A DNA stretch of 64,000 nucleotides from Quadrisphaera sp. INWT6 (GTDB lineage Bacteria; Actinomycetota; Actinomycetes; Actinomycetales; Quadrisphaeraceae), in the NCBI RefSeq assembly GCF_015390235.1, contig NZ_VUOH01000002.1, positions 806,001-870,000 on the forward strand. Direction: 5' to 3'. The notes beneath the pieces were generated by a model that was given only the letters and a program-made list of their open reading frames with translations, had not been told where the DNA came from and did no database searches. The translations under genes and the position numbers were made by a program. Positions 47,846 through 56,342 of this stretch are shown here, piece by piece. Position 1 is the stretch's first letter, and each line of letters opens with the position of its first letter.

Positions 47846-48772
47846 TCAGAAGCCGCCCGGCTCGATGACCGCCACCAGCGGCTCCCCGGCGCCGAAGCGC
47901 CGCACGTTCTCCTCCACCCGTCCCGCGAGGGTGGGCCAGTAGGCGTCGTCGGGGTTGGCCGAGTGCGGGGTGACGAGGACCCGGGGGTGCGTCCACAGGG
48001 GGTGGCCCGGAGGCAGCGGCTCGGGGTCGGTGACGTCGAGGGCGGCCCCCGCGACCACGCCGGCGTCGAGGGCGTCCAGGAGGTCGTCCGTGACGACGAG
48101 GTCGCCGCGGGCGACGTTGACCAGCCAGGCGGTCGGCTTCATGAGGGCCAGCTCGGCGGCCCCGACCATGCCGCGCGTCTGTGCCGTGGACGGTGCGGTG
48201 AGCACCACGTGGTCGGCCTCGCCGAGCACGTCCCGGTACGACGCCCGCGGCACCGTCCGCTCCGCCCCCGGGAAGGGCCCGGAGTCGCTGACCGCCAGGA
48301 GGCGGCACCCGAGCGGCTCCAGCAGCGCGGCCAGCGACCTGGCGATCCCGCCCGCGCCGACGAGCGCCACCGTCGAGCGGGCCAGGGAGCGGGTCCGCTT
48401 CGGCTCCCACGAGGTGGCGCGGGCCGCCGCGGGGAGGTCCCTGGCGGCGGCGAGGAGGAGGGCGAGGGCGTGCTCGGCCACCTGCAGCGAGTAGGCGCCG
48501 GCGGCGCTGGTCCACACCGGCTCGCGGGTCACCAGGTCGTTGGCCGTCCACCGCTCGACGCCCGCGTGGCACAGCTGCACCCAGCGGATGCCGGGGTGGA
48601 GCATGGCGACGACCTCCCCGGGCTCGTCGCTGCCCCGGTAGACCAGACCCGACGCCTCCGAGAGGGGCACGACGCGCCCACCGCCCGCGCGGACGGCCTC
48701 CTCGAGCAGCGGCTCGTGGTTGGGGCCGACGTGCACCCCCGGTCCCCGCTCGGACCCTCCGACAGCGCTCAC
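47846..48772 (-). CDS. D-isomer-specific 2-hydroxyacid dehydrogenase
   Basis: A 308-aa NAD-dependent oxidoreductase of the phosphoglycerate dehydrogenase family. The Rossmann motif is VALVGAGGIARSLA (about 132-145); catalytic Arg is in VNVARGDLVV, Glu in DVTDPEPLPPGHPLW and His in VTPHSANPDD. It reduces or oxidises a 2-keto/2-hydroxy acid; the substrate is unknown. The GTG overlaps the stop of the TIM-barrel isomerase gene by four bases. It is the second gene of the leftward arm of the IclR-controlled divergon. Confidence 0.88.
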   Translation of the reverse strand: MSAVGGSERGPGVHVGPNHEPLLEEAVRAGGGRVVPLSEASGLVYRGSDEPGEVVAMLHPGIRWVQLCHAGVERWTANDLVTREPVWTSAAGAYSLQVAEHALALLLAAARDLPAAARATSWEPKRTRSLARSTVALVGAGGIARSLAALLEPLGCRLLAVSDSGPFPGAERTVPRASYRDVLGEADHVVLTAPSTAQTRGMVGAAELALMKPTAWLVNVARGDLVVTDDLLDALDAGVVAGAALDVTDPEPLPPGHPLWTHPRVLVTPHSANPDDAYWPTLAGRVEENVRRFGAGEPLVAVIEPGGF

Positions 48773-49707
48773 AGCACGCCCTCCTCGGCGAGGTCGTCGA
48801 GCAGCCGCTCCAGGTAGCGCCGCCCCAGCTCCTGCACCCACACGGCGTCGCCGCCGTAGTGCTCCACGACCAGCGGGCCCCGGTAGCCGCCGGCGACCGC
48901 CTCGGTGACGGCCAGCCGGTAGTCGAGCTGCCCCTGGCCGAGGGGGGTGGGGACGACGGCGGGCGGCCCGCCGTCGACGTGCGCGCGGACGCAGTCCTTG
49001 AGGTGCCAGTAGTCCATGTGCGGAGCGACGGCCCGCACCGTCTCGAGCCAGTGCTCGCGCTCGGGACGCGCCGTCCGGTGCAGGTTGCCCAGGTCGGGGT
49101 TGATGCCGAGGTTGGGCGCTCCGACGTCCTGCACCAGGCGCACGGCATCGGCCCCCGTCGCGGCCAGCGTGTCCTCGTACATCTCCACGCTCACCTGGAC
49201 GCCCAGCTCCGCGGCCCGGGCCGCCACGCGGCGGAGCCTGTCCGCCGCGAGCGCACGGGTCTCCTCGCCGAGGTCGTCCGCCGTCGACGGGCTCTCCCAG
49301 AACACCAGCGGCCAGCCCTGGTCGGGACGCAGCCGGGGGTGGAACCCGACGCCGAGCAGGCCCCACCCGAGCTCGGCGACGACCTCCGCGGCCCGGAGCA
49401 GGCGCTCGGTGTTCTCCTCGCCCCGCTCGGGGTCGACCACGCTGCAGCGCGTCACGTTCAGGCCCCGGACGGCCAGGCCCAGCTCGTCGAGCACGGAGCC
49501 GAGGTCCTGGCGCTCAGCGGGAGACATCTCCACGACCGGCAGCCACCCGTCGGGGACGTCGAGCGCGCTGAACCCGGCGCGCCGCAGCCGCGACAGCTGC
49601 CGCCGCCAGAGGGCGGGGCCGCCCTCGCGCACGGCCCTGTCGGCCCCGGGCTGCTGCGGTGCGAGGGCCAGCGCGCTGCCGACCACCTCGAGCTGCGGAC
49701 CTGCCAC
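48769..49707 (-). CDS. Sugar phosphate isomerase/epimerase-like TIM-barrel protein
   Basis: A 312-aa xylose isomerase-like TIM barrel. Metal-site features appear in order: VSVEMYEDTL (Glu), NLGINPDLGNLHR (Asp, His), DYWHLKDCV (His, Asp) and PLVVEHYGGD (Glu). This is the set used by IolE/IolI/erythrulose- and hydroxypyruvate-isomerase-like enzymes. The GTG start has GGGAGG upstream. A -10 TACGGT (49760-49755) and the first IclR-type palindrome lie upstream. Its job is probably the isomerisation of a sugar acid intermediate, inferred from neighbours. Confidence 0.82.
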   Translation of the reverse strand: MAGPQLEVVGSALALAPQQPGADRAVREGGPALWRRQLSRLRRAGFSALDVPDGWLPVVEMSPAERQDLGSVLDELGLAVRGLNVTRCSVVDPERGEENTERLLRAAEVVAELGWGLLGVGFHPRLRPDQGWPLVFWESPSTADDLGEETRALAADRLRRVAARAAELGVQVSVEMYEDTLAATGADAVRLVQDVGAPNLGINPDLGNLHRTARPEREHWLETVRAVAPHMDYWHLKDCVRAHVDGGPPAVVPTPLGQGQLDYRLAVTEAVAGGYRGPLVVEHYGGDAVWVQELGRRYLERLLDDLAEEGVL

Positions 49708-49788
49708 GTGCTGACCTCCCGAGGGGCTCGGACGGCGCCGGTGCCGTCACCAGGACCGTACGCGGCGGGGCCCCGAGGACCACGTCCC

Positions 49789-49806
49789 GGTCCAGCCCCC
49801 TGGACC
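49789..49806. promoter_or_regulatory. IclR-type operator 1 of the divergent sugar module
   Basis: GGTCCAG-CCCC-CTGGACC, an 18-bp perfect inverted repeat, just upstream of the -35 region of the leftward promoter (-10 TACGGT at 49760-49755). Confidence 0.78.
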
Positions 49807-49840
49807 CCGGCAGCCCTCGAAGGGGAGACCGGGCGACCCC

Positions 49841-49858
49841 GGTCCAGCGGGCTGGACC
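49841..49858. promoter_or_regulatory. IclR-type operator 2 of the divergent sugar module
   Basis: GGTCCAG-CGGG-CTGGACC has arms identical to operator 1 and begins exactly 52 bp (about five helical turns) away. It sits 5 bp before TAGGTT (49864-49869), the likely -10 of the rightward operon, so a bound regulator would block that promoter. The rest of the 214-bp gap has no gene. Confidence 0.8.
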
Positions 49859-49921
49859 GTTCGTAGGTTGCAGCCGGGCTCGGTGCTCCACTCGACGCCG
49901 GCCAGTCCGAAGGAGGACCCC

Positions 49922-50923
49922 GTGGACGACGACGTTCCCAGCCCCACCGGTGACGACCGGGCCCCGGGGTCAGCACCGCTGCCCGGGCTGCCCGCGGGGG
50001 TGCTCCCCGGGGGCCACCGCCTCGAGCGGGTCGCCGGGGGCGGTGCGTGGCTGGAGGGCCCGTGCTGGGTCGCCGAGGAGGGCGTGCTCGTCTGGAGCGA
50101 CATCCCCGCCGACCGCATCTGCTCCTGGGACCCGCGCACCGGTGCCTCCGGGACCCGCCGGTCCGCCGTGGAGTTCACCAACGGCCGGACGCCGGCCCCG
50201 GGGGGCGGCTGGTACCAGTGCAGCCACGGGCGCCGGGCCGTCGAGCTGGAGCGGGGCGACGGGGTCTCCACCGTCGTGGACTCCTACCGGGGTCACCGGC
50301 TCAACTCCCCGAACGACGTGGTGGTCGCCTCGGACGGCGCGATCTGGTTCACCGACCCCGCGTACGGCATCACGGTCGAGGCCGAGGGCCACCCCGGTCA
50401 GCGCGAGTACGGCGGCTGCTGGGTCTTCCGCCTGGACCCCGACGGCCGGCTGGACGCCGTCGCCACCGACTTCCAGCAGCCCAACGGGTTGGCCTTCAGC
50501 CCCGACGAGTCGGTGCTGTACGTCGCCGACACCGGGCTCACCAGCGACGACCCGTCCGAGCAGGCGCACCACGTGCGGGCGTTCCGCGTCGTCCGCGGTG
50601 AGGGCGACGCGCCCCGCCTGGAGGGCGGCGAGGTGGTGCACGTGTGCGAGCGCGGCGTCGTCGACGGCTTCCGGGTCGACGTCGAGGGGCGGCTCTGGTG
50701 CTCCAGCGACGACGCGGTCCTGGTGCTCGACCCGAGCGGCGCGCTGCTGGAGCGGGTGCCCGTCCCCGAGCGGGTCTCGAACGCCTGCTTCGGCGGTGAC
50801 GACGGCAGCGACCTGCTCATCACCGCGTCCACCAGCGTGTACCGGCTGCGGACCGGCACCCGCGACGCCGCGGCCGCCCTCCGGGCGAGCTCCGGCGACG
50901 ACCGGCGGGGAGCGCTGCGGTGA
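49922..50923 (+). CDS. SMP-30/gluconolactonase-family lactonase
   Basis: A 333-aa six-bladed beta-propeller. Metal-site motifs: WLEGPCWVAEEGVLVWSDI (Glu ligand near residue 42), NSPNDVVVASDGAIWFTDP (Asn), QQPNGLAFSPDESVLYVADT (Asn/Asp) and VDGFRVDVEGRLWCSS (Asp). These hydrolyse sugar lactones such as glucono-, xylono- or arabinonolactone. The GTG at 49922 has AGGAGG 5 nt upstream. It is the first gene of the rightward arm and overlaps the IclR gene by four bases. The exact lactone is unknown. Confidence 0.9.
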   Translation: MDDDVPSPTGDDRAPGSAPLPGLPAGVLPGGHRLERVAGGGAWLEGPCWVAEEGVLVWSDIPADRICSWDPRTGASGTRRSAVEFTNGRTPAPGGGWYQCSHGRRAVELERGDGVSTVVDSYRGHRLNSPNDVVVASDGAIWFTDPAYGITVEAEGHPGQREYGGCWVFRLDPDGRLDAVATDFQQPNGLAFSPDESVLYVADTGLTSDDPSEQAHHVRAFRVVRGEGDAPRLEGGEVVHVCERGVVDGFRVDVEGRLWCSSDDAVLVLDPSGALLERVPVPERVSNACFGGDDGSDLLITASTSVYRLRTGTRDAAAALRASSGDDRRGALR

Positions 50924-51723
50924 CCGACCAGGCGGCGGCGCCGCACGTGGCGGTCGCCGCCCAGCTGAGCCTCGACCCCGGCCCGTCGCCGGCCGCCTAC
51001 CGCGCGGCCCTGGTGCTGGAGGCGCTGGCCCGCCGCCGGGAGGCGACGACCCTGACCGAGCTCGTGGCGCTGCTGGAGCTGCCGAAGTCGTCGGTGGCGA
51101 ACGTGCTGCTGAGCCTCGAGGCCGCCGCCATGGTCCGCCGCAGCGCCCGCGGCTGGCTCCTGGGCTACAAGGTGCTCGAGCTCAGCCGCTCGCTCCTCAT
51201 CAGCACCGACCTCGTGGCGGAGTTCCGGCGGACCGCCGCCTCCCTGCCGGCGCTCCGCGGCGAGACCGTGCTGCTCGGGGTCCTGGAGGGGCTCGAGGTG
51301 CTCTACGTCGCCCGCAGCGAGGGCAACCAGCCGATCCGCTTCGTCAACGACATCGGGTCCCGCAACCCCGCCGTGGTCACGGGCCTGGGCAAGGCCATGA
51401 TGTCGGTCCTCCCCGACGCCGACCTCCAGGCCCGGCTCGCCCTCATCGACGAGCTGCCGACCCCCACACCGCGGTCGCACCGGACGGTCGCCGCGCTCCG
51501 GGACGACCTGCTGGCCTCGCGACGCCGCGGTCACGCGGTCGACGAGGAGCAGGGGGTCCCCGGCGTCATCTGCCTGGCGGTCGCGGTCCCCGGCGCGCTG
51601 GTCCCCACCGCGGTGAGCACCACGCTCATCAGCCGCCGCGGGACACCGGAGCTGCGCGCGCAGCTGGTGCGCGACCTGCACGTGCTCGCCGACCGCCTCG
51701 GTGCGCTGGAGCGGACGTCGTGA
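50920..51723 (+). CDS. IclR-family transcriptional regulator
   Basis: A 267-aa regulator: N-terminal winged helix (LTELVALLELPKSSVANVLL, about 46-65) and an IclR effector domain (ETVLLGVLEGLEVLYVARS, GLGKAMMSVLPDADL, HAVDEEQGVPGVICLAVAV). The Cys in GVICLAV is a conserved effector-site position. It starts with a GTGA overlap of the lactonase gene and ends with a GTGA overlap of the ATPase gene. The two identical palindromes at 49789 and 49841 are its probable binding sites. The effector is likely a sugar acid or lactone, by inference. Confidence 0.9.
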   Translation: MTDQAAAPHVAVAAQLSLDPGPSPAAYRAALVLEALARRREATTLTELVALLELPKSSVANVLLSLEAAAMVRRSARGWLLGYKVLELSRSLLISTDLVAEFRRTAASLPALRGETVLLGVLEGLEVLYVARSEGNQPIRFVNDIGSRNPAVVTGLGKAMMSVLPDADLQARLALIDELPTPTPRSHRTVAALRDDLLASRRRGHAVDEEQGVPGVICLAVAVPGALVPTAVSTTLISRRGTPELRAQLVRDLHVLADRLGALERTS

Positions 51724-52691
51724 CCGCCCCCGCCCCGGCCCCCGACCTGCTGCGCGTCGAGGGCCTGAGCAAGAGCTTCTACGCCACGCGCGCCGCGCAG
51801 GACGTCAGCTTCGCCGTCGGCACGGGCGAGGTGGTCTCGCTGCTCGGCGAGAACGGCGCCGGGAAGTCCACGGTGATCAAGATGCTGGCCGGGGTCTACC
51901 GGCCGGACGCAGGGCGCGTGCTGCTGCGCGGCACCGACCTCGACGCCGGCGGCACCCGCAAGCGCATCTCCTTCGTGCACCAGAACCTCGGGCTGGTCGA
52001 CTGGATGACGGTCGCGGAGAACATCGCGCAGGTGCTCGGCTACCCCCGCCGGGCGGGGTTCATCAGCCAGAGGGGCGTCCGGGCCCAGGCGGAGCGGGTC
52101 CTGGACGCCGTCGGTGGCGGCATCGACCCGGAGACCCGCATCGTCGACCTGCCGCGCACCGAGCGGAGCCTCCTCGCCATCGCCCGGGGCCTGGTCTCCG
52201 ACCCGCTGCTCCTGGTCCTGGACGAGCCGACGGCCTCGCTGCCGGCGGCTGACGTCGAGCGGCTCTTCACGGTGCTGCGGCGCCTGCGCGACCGCGGCGT
52301 CGGGATGCTCTACGTCTCCCACCGCCTCGACGAGATCTACCAGATCTCCTCCCGCACGGTCGTGATGCGCAACGGCGTCGTCGTCGCCGACCGGCCCGTG
52401 GCGGGCCTGCCGCCCGCTGAGCTGGTGCAGCTGATCGTCGGCAGCGAGACGCAGCTGCCGGCTTTCGACGCCCCCGCCGACGACGTGCGGCTGGAGCTGG
52501 CCGGGGTGCGCGCCGGCGGTGCGGGGCCCGTCGACCTCAGCGTCCGCCGCGGCGAGGTGCTGGCCCTGTGCGGCCTGCGCGGCGCCGGGCAGGAGGCCGT
52601 CGGACGCGCGGTGGCCGGTGCCGTCCCCAGCGACGGGGCCATGACCATCGACGGCGCTGCCACCGACCGCGGGGCCCCGGTGACGCCGTGA
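51720..52691 (+). CDS. Sugar ABC transporter ATP-binding protein, N-terminal part (frame-split)
   Basis: Codes the first ATPase domain and the beginning of the second of a ribose-type double ATPase: Walker [17 protein letters not shown] (about 41-56), Walker B LLLVLDEPTAS, switch VSHRLDE. The signature of domain 1 reads DLPRTERSLLAIARGL. The second domain starts at about residue 258 with the usual degenerate P-loop (GLRGAGQEAV) and then stops at TGA 52689-52691 after 323 aa. The continuation is in the next frame. One extra base in the GGGGCCCC run at 52671-52678 would give a continuous protein of 500 aa, the family's normal length. Confidence 0.85.
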   Translation: MTAPAPAPDLLRVEGLSKSFYATRAAQDVSFAVGTGEVVSLLGENGAGKSTVIKMLAGVYRPDAGRVLLRGTDLDAGGTRKRISFVHQNLGLVDWMTVAENIAQVLGYPRRAGFISQRGVRAQAERVLDAVGGGIDPETRIVDLPRTERSLLAIARGLVSDPLLLVLDEPTASLPAADVERLFTVLRRLRDRGVGMLYVSHRLDEIYQISSRTVVMRNGVVVADRPVAGLPPAELVQLIVGSETQLPAFDAPADDVRLELAGVRAGGAGPVDLSVRRGEVLALCGLRGAGQEAVGRAVAGAVPSDGAMTIDGAATDRGAPVTP

Positions 52692-53221
52692 GGGCCGGTG
52701 TCGGCTTCGCCACCTCCAACCGCGAGACGGAGTCCGTGGCCACCGGCCTGTCCGTGCGGGAGAACCTCTTCGTCAACCCGGCCGTCTGGGGGCGCCGCGC
52801 CTGGCGGCCCTACCGGCTGAGGACGGAGCGCAGGGCCGCGTTCGCCCAGGTCCAGCGCTTCGGGGTGCGCCCGAGCGACCCCGAGCTGGCGTGCGACACC
52901 CTCTCGGGCGGCAACCAGCAGAAGGTGGTCCTGGCCCGCTGGCTCGGCCTGGGGCGCAGCGTGCTGGTGCTCGAGGAGCCGACCATGGGCGTCGACGTCG
53001 GCGCCAAGGCCGAGATCTACGCCCTGCTGCGCGACGCCGCCCGTGACGGCACCGCGACCGTCGTGGTCTCCACCGACATGGAGGAGGTCAGCAGGATCGC
53101 CCACCGCGCCCTCGTGCTCGAGCGCGGCCGCGTGGTCGCCGAGCTGCGCGGACCGGACCTCACCATCGCCAACCTCGTCGCCGCCGCCAGCGGCCTGAGC
53201 ACCTCCGGGAGCACCACATGA
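52688..53221 (+). CDS. Sugar ABC transporter ATP-binding protein, C-terminal part (frame-split)
   Basis: Starts at a GTG that overlaps the stop of the first part (GTGA) and encodes VRAGVGFATSNRETESVATG, then NLFVNPAVWG, the second-domain signature [17 protein letters not shown] and Walker B SVLVLEEPTMGVDVGAKAE. 177 aa. Upstream in this frame the codons read PGD A before VRAG, the usual junction of RbsA-type proteins, which shows that the two parts were one gene. Either a real -1 mutation, a sequencing error, a programmed shift, or two coupled subunits. Note Glu-Glu (LEEPT) where LDEPT is usual. Confidence 0.8.
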   Translation: MRAGVGFATSNRETESVATGLSVRENLFVNPAVWGRRAWRPYRLRTERRAAFAQVQRFGVRPSDPELACDTLSGGNQQKVVLARWLGLGRSVLVLEEPTMGVDVGAKAEIYALLRDAARDGTATVVVSTDMEEVSRIAHRALVLERGRVVAELRGPDLTIANLVAAASGLSTSGSTT

Positions 53222-54390
53222 GCACCTCGCTGCGCTCGACGGCGCTGGAGCCCCCGCCGGGCGCTCCCTGGCACCGCAAGCTCTTCAGCGTCTACGGCAT
53301 GGTCGTCCTGACCGTCGTGCTGTTCGCGGTCTTCGCCGTCGCCCGCCCGGACACCTTCGCCACGCTGCTGAACTTCCAGCTGCTGACGGCCAGCAAGTCC
53401 GTGCTGCTCATCCTCGCCCTGGCGGTCACGGTGCCGATGGTCGCGGGCAAGATCGACCTCTCCATCGGCTACGGCCTCGGGCTGTGGCAGGTCATGGCGC
53501 TGTCGTTCCAGCTGATGGGGCTCGACTACCGCGTCGCGCTGGTCCTGTGCCTGCTCGGCGGGGCGCTCGTCGGGCTCCTCAACGCCCTGCTCGTCGAGCT
53601 CGCGCAGGTCGACGCGTTCATCGCCACCCTCGCGACGGGGCAGGTCATCTACGCGGTGACGTTCTGGCACACCGGGGGCCGGCAGATCACCGACGGGGCG
53701 GGCCAGCGCGCCGCGGCCTTCGACGGGCTGGCGACGTGGTCGCTGGGTCCCGTGCCCGGCCCCTTCGTCATCGCCGTGCTGCTGGGCGTCGTGCTCTGGG
53801 TGGTGCTGGAGCACCTGCCCGCGGGGCGCTACCTGTACGCCGTCGGCGCCAACCCCCGCGCCGCCGAGCTCACCGGCGTCCCGCGCCGCCGGTACGTGGT
53901 CGGGGCGATGGTGGCCTCGGGCGTGCTCACCGCGGTCGCGGGCATCCTCGTCGCCTCCCGCGCCGGCGGTGTGGTCCAGTCGAACATCGGGCCGGAGTAC
54001 CTGCTGCCGGCGCTGACCGCCGCCTTCCTGGGGTCGACCACCATCCGCCCCGGTCGCGTCAACGCGCTCGGCACCCTGCTCGGGGTCGCCATCGCCACCA
54101 TCGGCATCTCGGGCCTCCAGCAGCTGCTGCCCGGACGGTTCTACCTCGAGCCCCTCTTCAACGGCCTGACGCTCGTGGCGGCCATCACCATCGCCAGCCT
54201 CGCGAGCCGCCGCCGCGTGGCGCAGGCCGACGCACCCCCCGCAGCCACCGCTCCCGACGAGGGGGCGGGAGGGGTCCGGGCCGACCCCGGGGGCGGCCCG
54301 GCCGACACGGCCGACCCGCCCCCGGGGACCACCCCTGACCGCTCGACCAGCACGACCCGTCCACCCACCACCACGAGGAGCACCCCATGA
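53218..54390 (+). CDS. Sugar ABC transporter permease (RbsC-like)
   Basis: A 390-aa membrane permease of the BPD_transp_2 family with 8-10 helices: KSVLLILALAVTVPMVAG, KIDLSIGYGLGLWQVMAL, PFVIAVLLGVVLWVVLEHL, TLLGVAIATIGISGLQQLL. The KIDLSIG segment corresponds to the G-x-IDLSVGS motif of ribose-type permeases. A hydrophilic Pro/Thr-rich C-terminal tail of about 60 residues is unusual. ATGA overlaps with both neighbours indicate tight coupling within the operon. Confidence 0.9.
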   Translation: MSTSLRSTALEPPPGAPWHRKLFSVYGMVVLTVVLFAVFAVARPDTFATLLNFQLLTASKSVLLILALAVTVPMVAGKIDLSIGYGLGLWQVMALSFQLMGLDYRVALVLCLLGGALVGLLNALLVELAQVDAFIATLATGQVIYAVTFWHTGGRQITDGAGQRAAAFDGLATWSLGPVPGPFVIAVLLGVVLWVVLEHLPAGRYLYAVGANPRAAELTGVPRRRYVVGAMVASGVLTAVAGILVASRAGGVVQSNIGPEYLLPALTAAFLGSTTIRPGRVNALGTLLGVAIATIGISGLQQLLPGRFYLEPLFNGLTLVAAITIASLASRRRVAQADAPPAATAPDEGAGGVRADPGGGPADTADPPPGTTPDRSTSTTRPPTTTRSTP

Positions 54391-55604
54391 ACCGCACCCG
54401 GAGGACGCAGCGCCGCGTCCTCGCAGCCCTCGCCCTCCCCGTCGCCCTCCTGCTCGCCTCGTGCTCCAGCGGCTCCGTGGCGGAGCAGAGCGGGAGCACC
54501 GCGGCCGGCAGCGCCTCGACCGCAGCGTCGGACGGGGCCACCGCCTCGGACACCTCCACCGCCGACTTCAGCTCGATCCTGCCGCAGGGCGACCCGGTCC
54601 AGTTCAGCAAGGACCTCGTCGCCACCAGCCTCGAGGGCAAGGAGGGCTTCACGCCCCCCTCGACCGGGCCGAAGGCCCAGCAGCCGGGGGCGACCATCGC
54701 GTTCGTCGCCGGAGACCTGTCCAACGGCGGGCACAACACGGTGTCGAAGGCCGTCGAGGAGGCCGCGGGCGCCATCGGGTGGAAGGTCAACGTCTACGAC
54801 GGCCAGGGCACGCCGCAGGGCAACACCGACGCGATGAACCAGGCCATCACCTCGGGCCCGGCCGCGATCGTCCTGGGCGGGCTCGACCCCACCGAGCAGG
54901 CCGCCCCCGTCAAGCAGGCCACGGACGCGGGAATCCCCGTCATCGGCTGGCACGCGGGCGTCCTGACCGGGCCGGGCAACGGCATGGTCACCAACGTCAG
55001 CACCGACCCGCTCGTCGTCGCGCAGCTCGCCGCCGCCTACGCCGTGGCCGACTCCGACGGGAAGGCCGGTGTCGCGATCTTCACGGACGGGCAGTACGAG
55101 CTGGCCGTCACCAAGGCCCGGGCCATGGAGGCCTACGTGAAGGCCTGCTCCGGGTGCCAGGTGCTCAGCTTCGAGGACTCGCCGATCGCGGACGCCGACA
55201 GCCGCATGCCCGGTCTGGTCAGCAACCTGCTCCAGCAGAACGGTGACGCCCTCGGCTACCTGATGGCCATCAACGGCAACTACTTCGGGGGTGCCGCCAC
55301 CGCCCTGCGCGACGCGGGGCGCAGCGCCGACGGGCCGCCGAAGTCGGTCGCCGCGGGCGACGGCGACGCAGCCGAGATGCAGCGCATCCGCACCGACAAC
55401 TACCAGGCCGTCACCGTCGCGGAACCGCTCGACCTGCAGGGCTGGCAGCTGGTCGACGAGGTGAACCGCGCGCTCGCCGGCGAGGCGCCGTCGGGGTTCG
55501 TGGCCCAGCCGGGTCTGATCACGAAGCAGAACGTGCCGACGGGCGACGTCTTCGACCCGCCGAGCGGCTACAAGGACATCTACACCGCGATCTGGAAGGG
55601 CTGA
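54387..55604 (+). CDS. Sugar-binding lipoprotein of the second ABC transporter
   Basis: A 405-aa type I periplasmic binding protein. The signal peptide (RRVLAALALPVALLLASCSS) carries the lipobox LASC. A Ser/Thr/Ala-rich linker and about 50 further residues precede the core, which begins ATIAFVAGDLSNGGHNTVSK, with AIVLGGLDPTEQAAPVKQA, GIPVIGWHAG and GYLMAINGNYFGG. The family is RbsB/Peripla_BP_4-like but divergent, so the ligand is not readable; a sugar acid or lactone fits the neighbouring lactonase. GAGGAG precedes the ATG. Last gene of the rightward operon. Confidence 0.88.
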   Translation: MNRTRRTQRRVLAALALPVALLLASCSSGSVAEQSGSTAAGSASTAASDGATASDTSTADFSSILPQGDPVQFSKDLVATSLEGKEGFTPPSTGPKAQQPGATIAFVAGDLSNGGHNTVSKAVEEAAGAIGWKVNVYDGQGTPQGNTDAMNQAITSGPAAIVLGGLDPTEQAAPVKQATDAGIPVIGWHAGVLTGPGNGMVTNVSTDPLVVAQLAAAYAVADSDGKAGVAIFTDGQYELAVTKARAMEAYVKACSGCQVLSFEDSPIADADSRMPGLVSNLLQQNGDALGYLMAINGNYFGGAATALRDAGRSADGPPKSVAAGDGDAAEMQRIRTDNYQAVTVAEPLDLQGWQLVDEVNRALAGEAPSGFVAQPGLITKQNVPTGDVFDPPSGYKDIYTAIWKG

Positions 55605-55620
55605 GCAGCAGTTCCGTCCC

Positions 55621-55654
55621 GGGTCCCCGCCGCAGCGGTCGGCGGTGGGGGCCC
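55621..55654. terminator. Terminator of the rightward sugar operon
   Basis: A 13-bp stem (two G-U pairs) from GGGTCCCCGCCGC with GCGGTGGGGGCCC around an 8-nt loop, 17 nt after the binding-protein stop; also placed to stop the convergent phosphatase transcript. Confidence 0.75.
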
Positions 55655-55664
55655 GGCGTCCGGG

Positions 55665-56342
55665 CTACCCGCCGAAGGCGGCGGGGCGCACCGGCTCGGC
55701 GGCCGGGCCTGAGGCCCACAGGGGGCTGTCCGGGCCCTCGAGCGGCTCCCCCGCCCACGTCAGCGCGGTCCAGCCGCTGCGCGGGTCGCCGTCGACGACC
55801 ACCAGGCCGGTGTTGAACAGCGGGTGCGACGACGCGAAGTCGGCGCTGACCTGCGTGCGCGCCGCGACCCAGCCGCGGATCGCGGCGCCGTGGCTCACCA
55901 CGAGCGCCGTCCCGCCCTCGGGCAGCGACGCTGCGACGGCGGCCACGCCGGCGTCGAGCCGGGCGAGGGCGGTGTGCCCGTCCTCGGCGCCCGGGAGGTG
56001 CGCGCCGAGGTCGCCGCGGGCCCAGGTGAAGGTGGTCTCCAGGTAGGCCAGGACGTCGTCGTCCTCCCCCGACATCTCCAGGTCTCCGGCCTCGAGCTCG
56101 CGCAGGCCGTCTTGCACCCGGACCTCCATGCCGCGCGCCCGCGCCAGCGGGCCGGCCGTCAGCTGGGTGCGGACGGCGCTGGAGGCCCACACGGCGTCGA
56201 CCCGCTCGTGCGCGAGCGCGTCGACGAGGGCGCGCGCCTGCTCCTCGCCGAGCTCGGTGAGCCCGGGGCCGGGGACCTGCGTGTCGAGCACGCGCAGCAC
56301 GTTGGACGGGGTCTGGCCGTGGCGGACGAGCAGGAGCCTCAC
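55665..56342 (-). CDS. Histidine phosphatase family protein (phosphoglycerate mutase-like)
   Basis: A 225-aa branch-1 histidine phosphatase. The phosphoacceptor motif is LLLVRHGQTPSN (His8), the proton-donor Glu is in DGLRELEAGDLEM and the second catalytic His is in VVSHGAAIRGW. It resembles broad-specificity phosphatases such as PhoE/YhfR more than glycolytic mutase. The GTG overlaps the HxlR stop by four bases, so the two are co-translated. Substrate unknown. Confidence 0.87.
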   Translation of the reverse strand: MRLLLVRHGQTPSNVLRVLDTQVPGPGLTELGEEQARALVDALAHERVDAVWASSAVRTQLTAGPLARARGMEVRVQDGLRELEAGDLEMSGEDDDVLAYLETTFTWARGDLGAHLPGAEDGHTALARLDAGVAAVAASLPEGGTALVVSHGAAIRGWVAARTQVSADFASSHPLFNTGLVVVDGDPRSGWTALTWAGEPLEGPDSPLWASGPAAEPVRPAAFGG

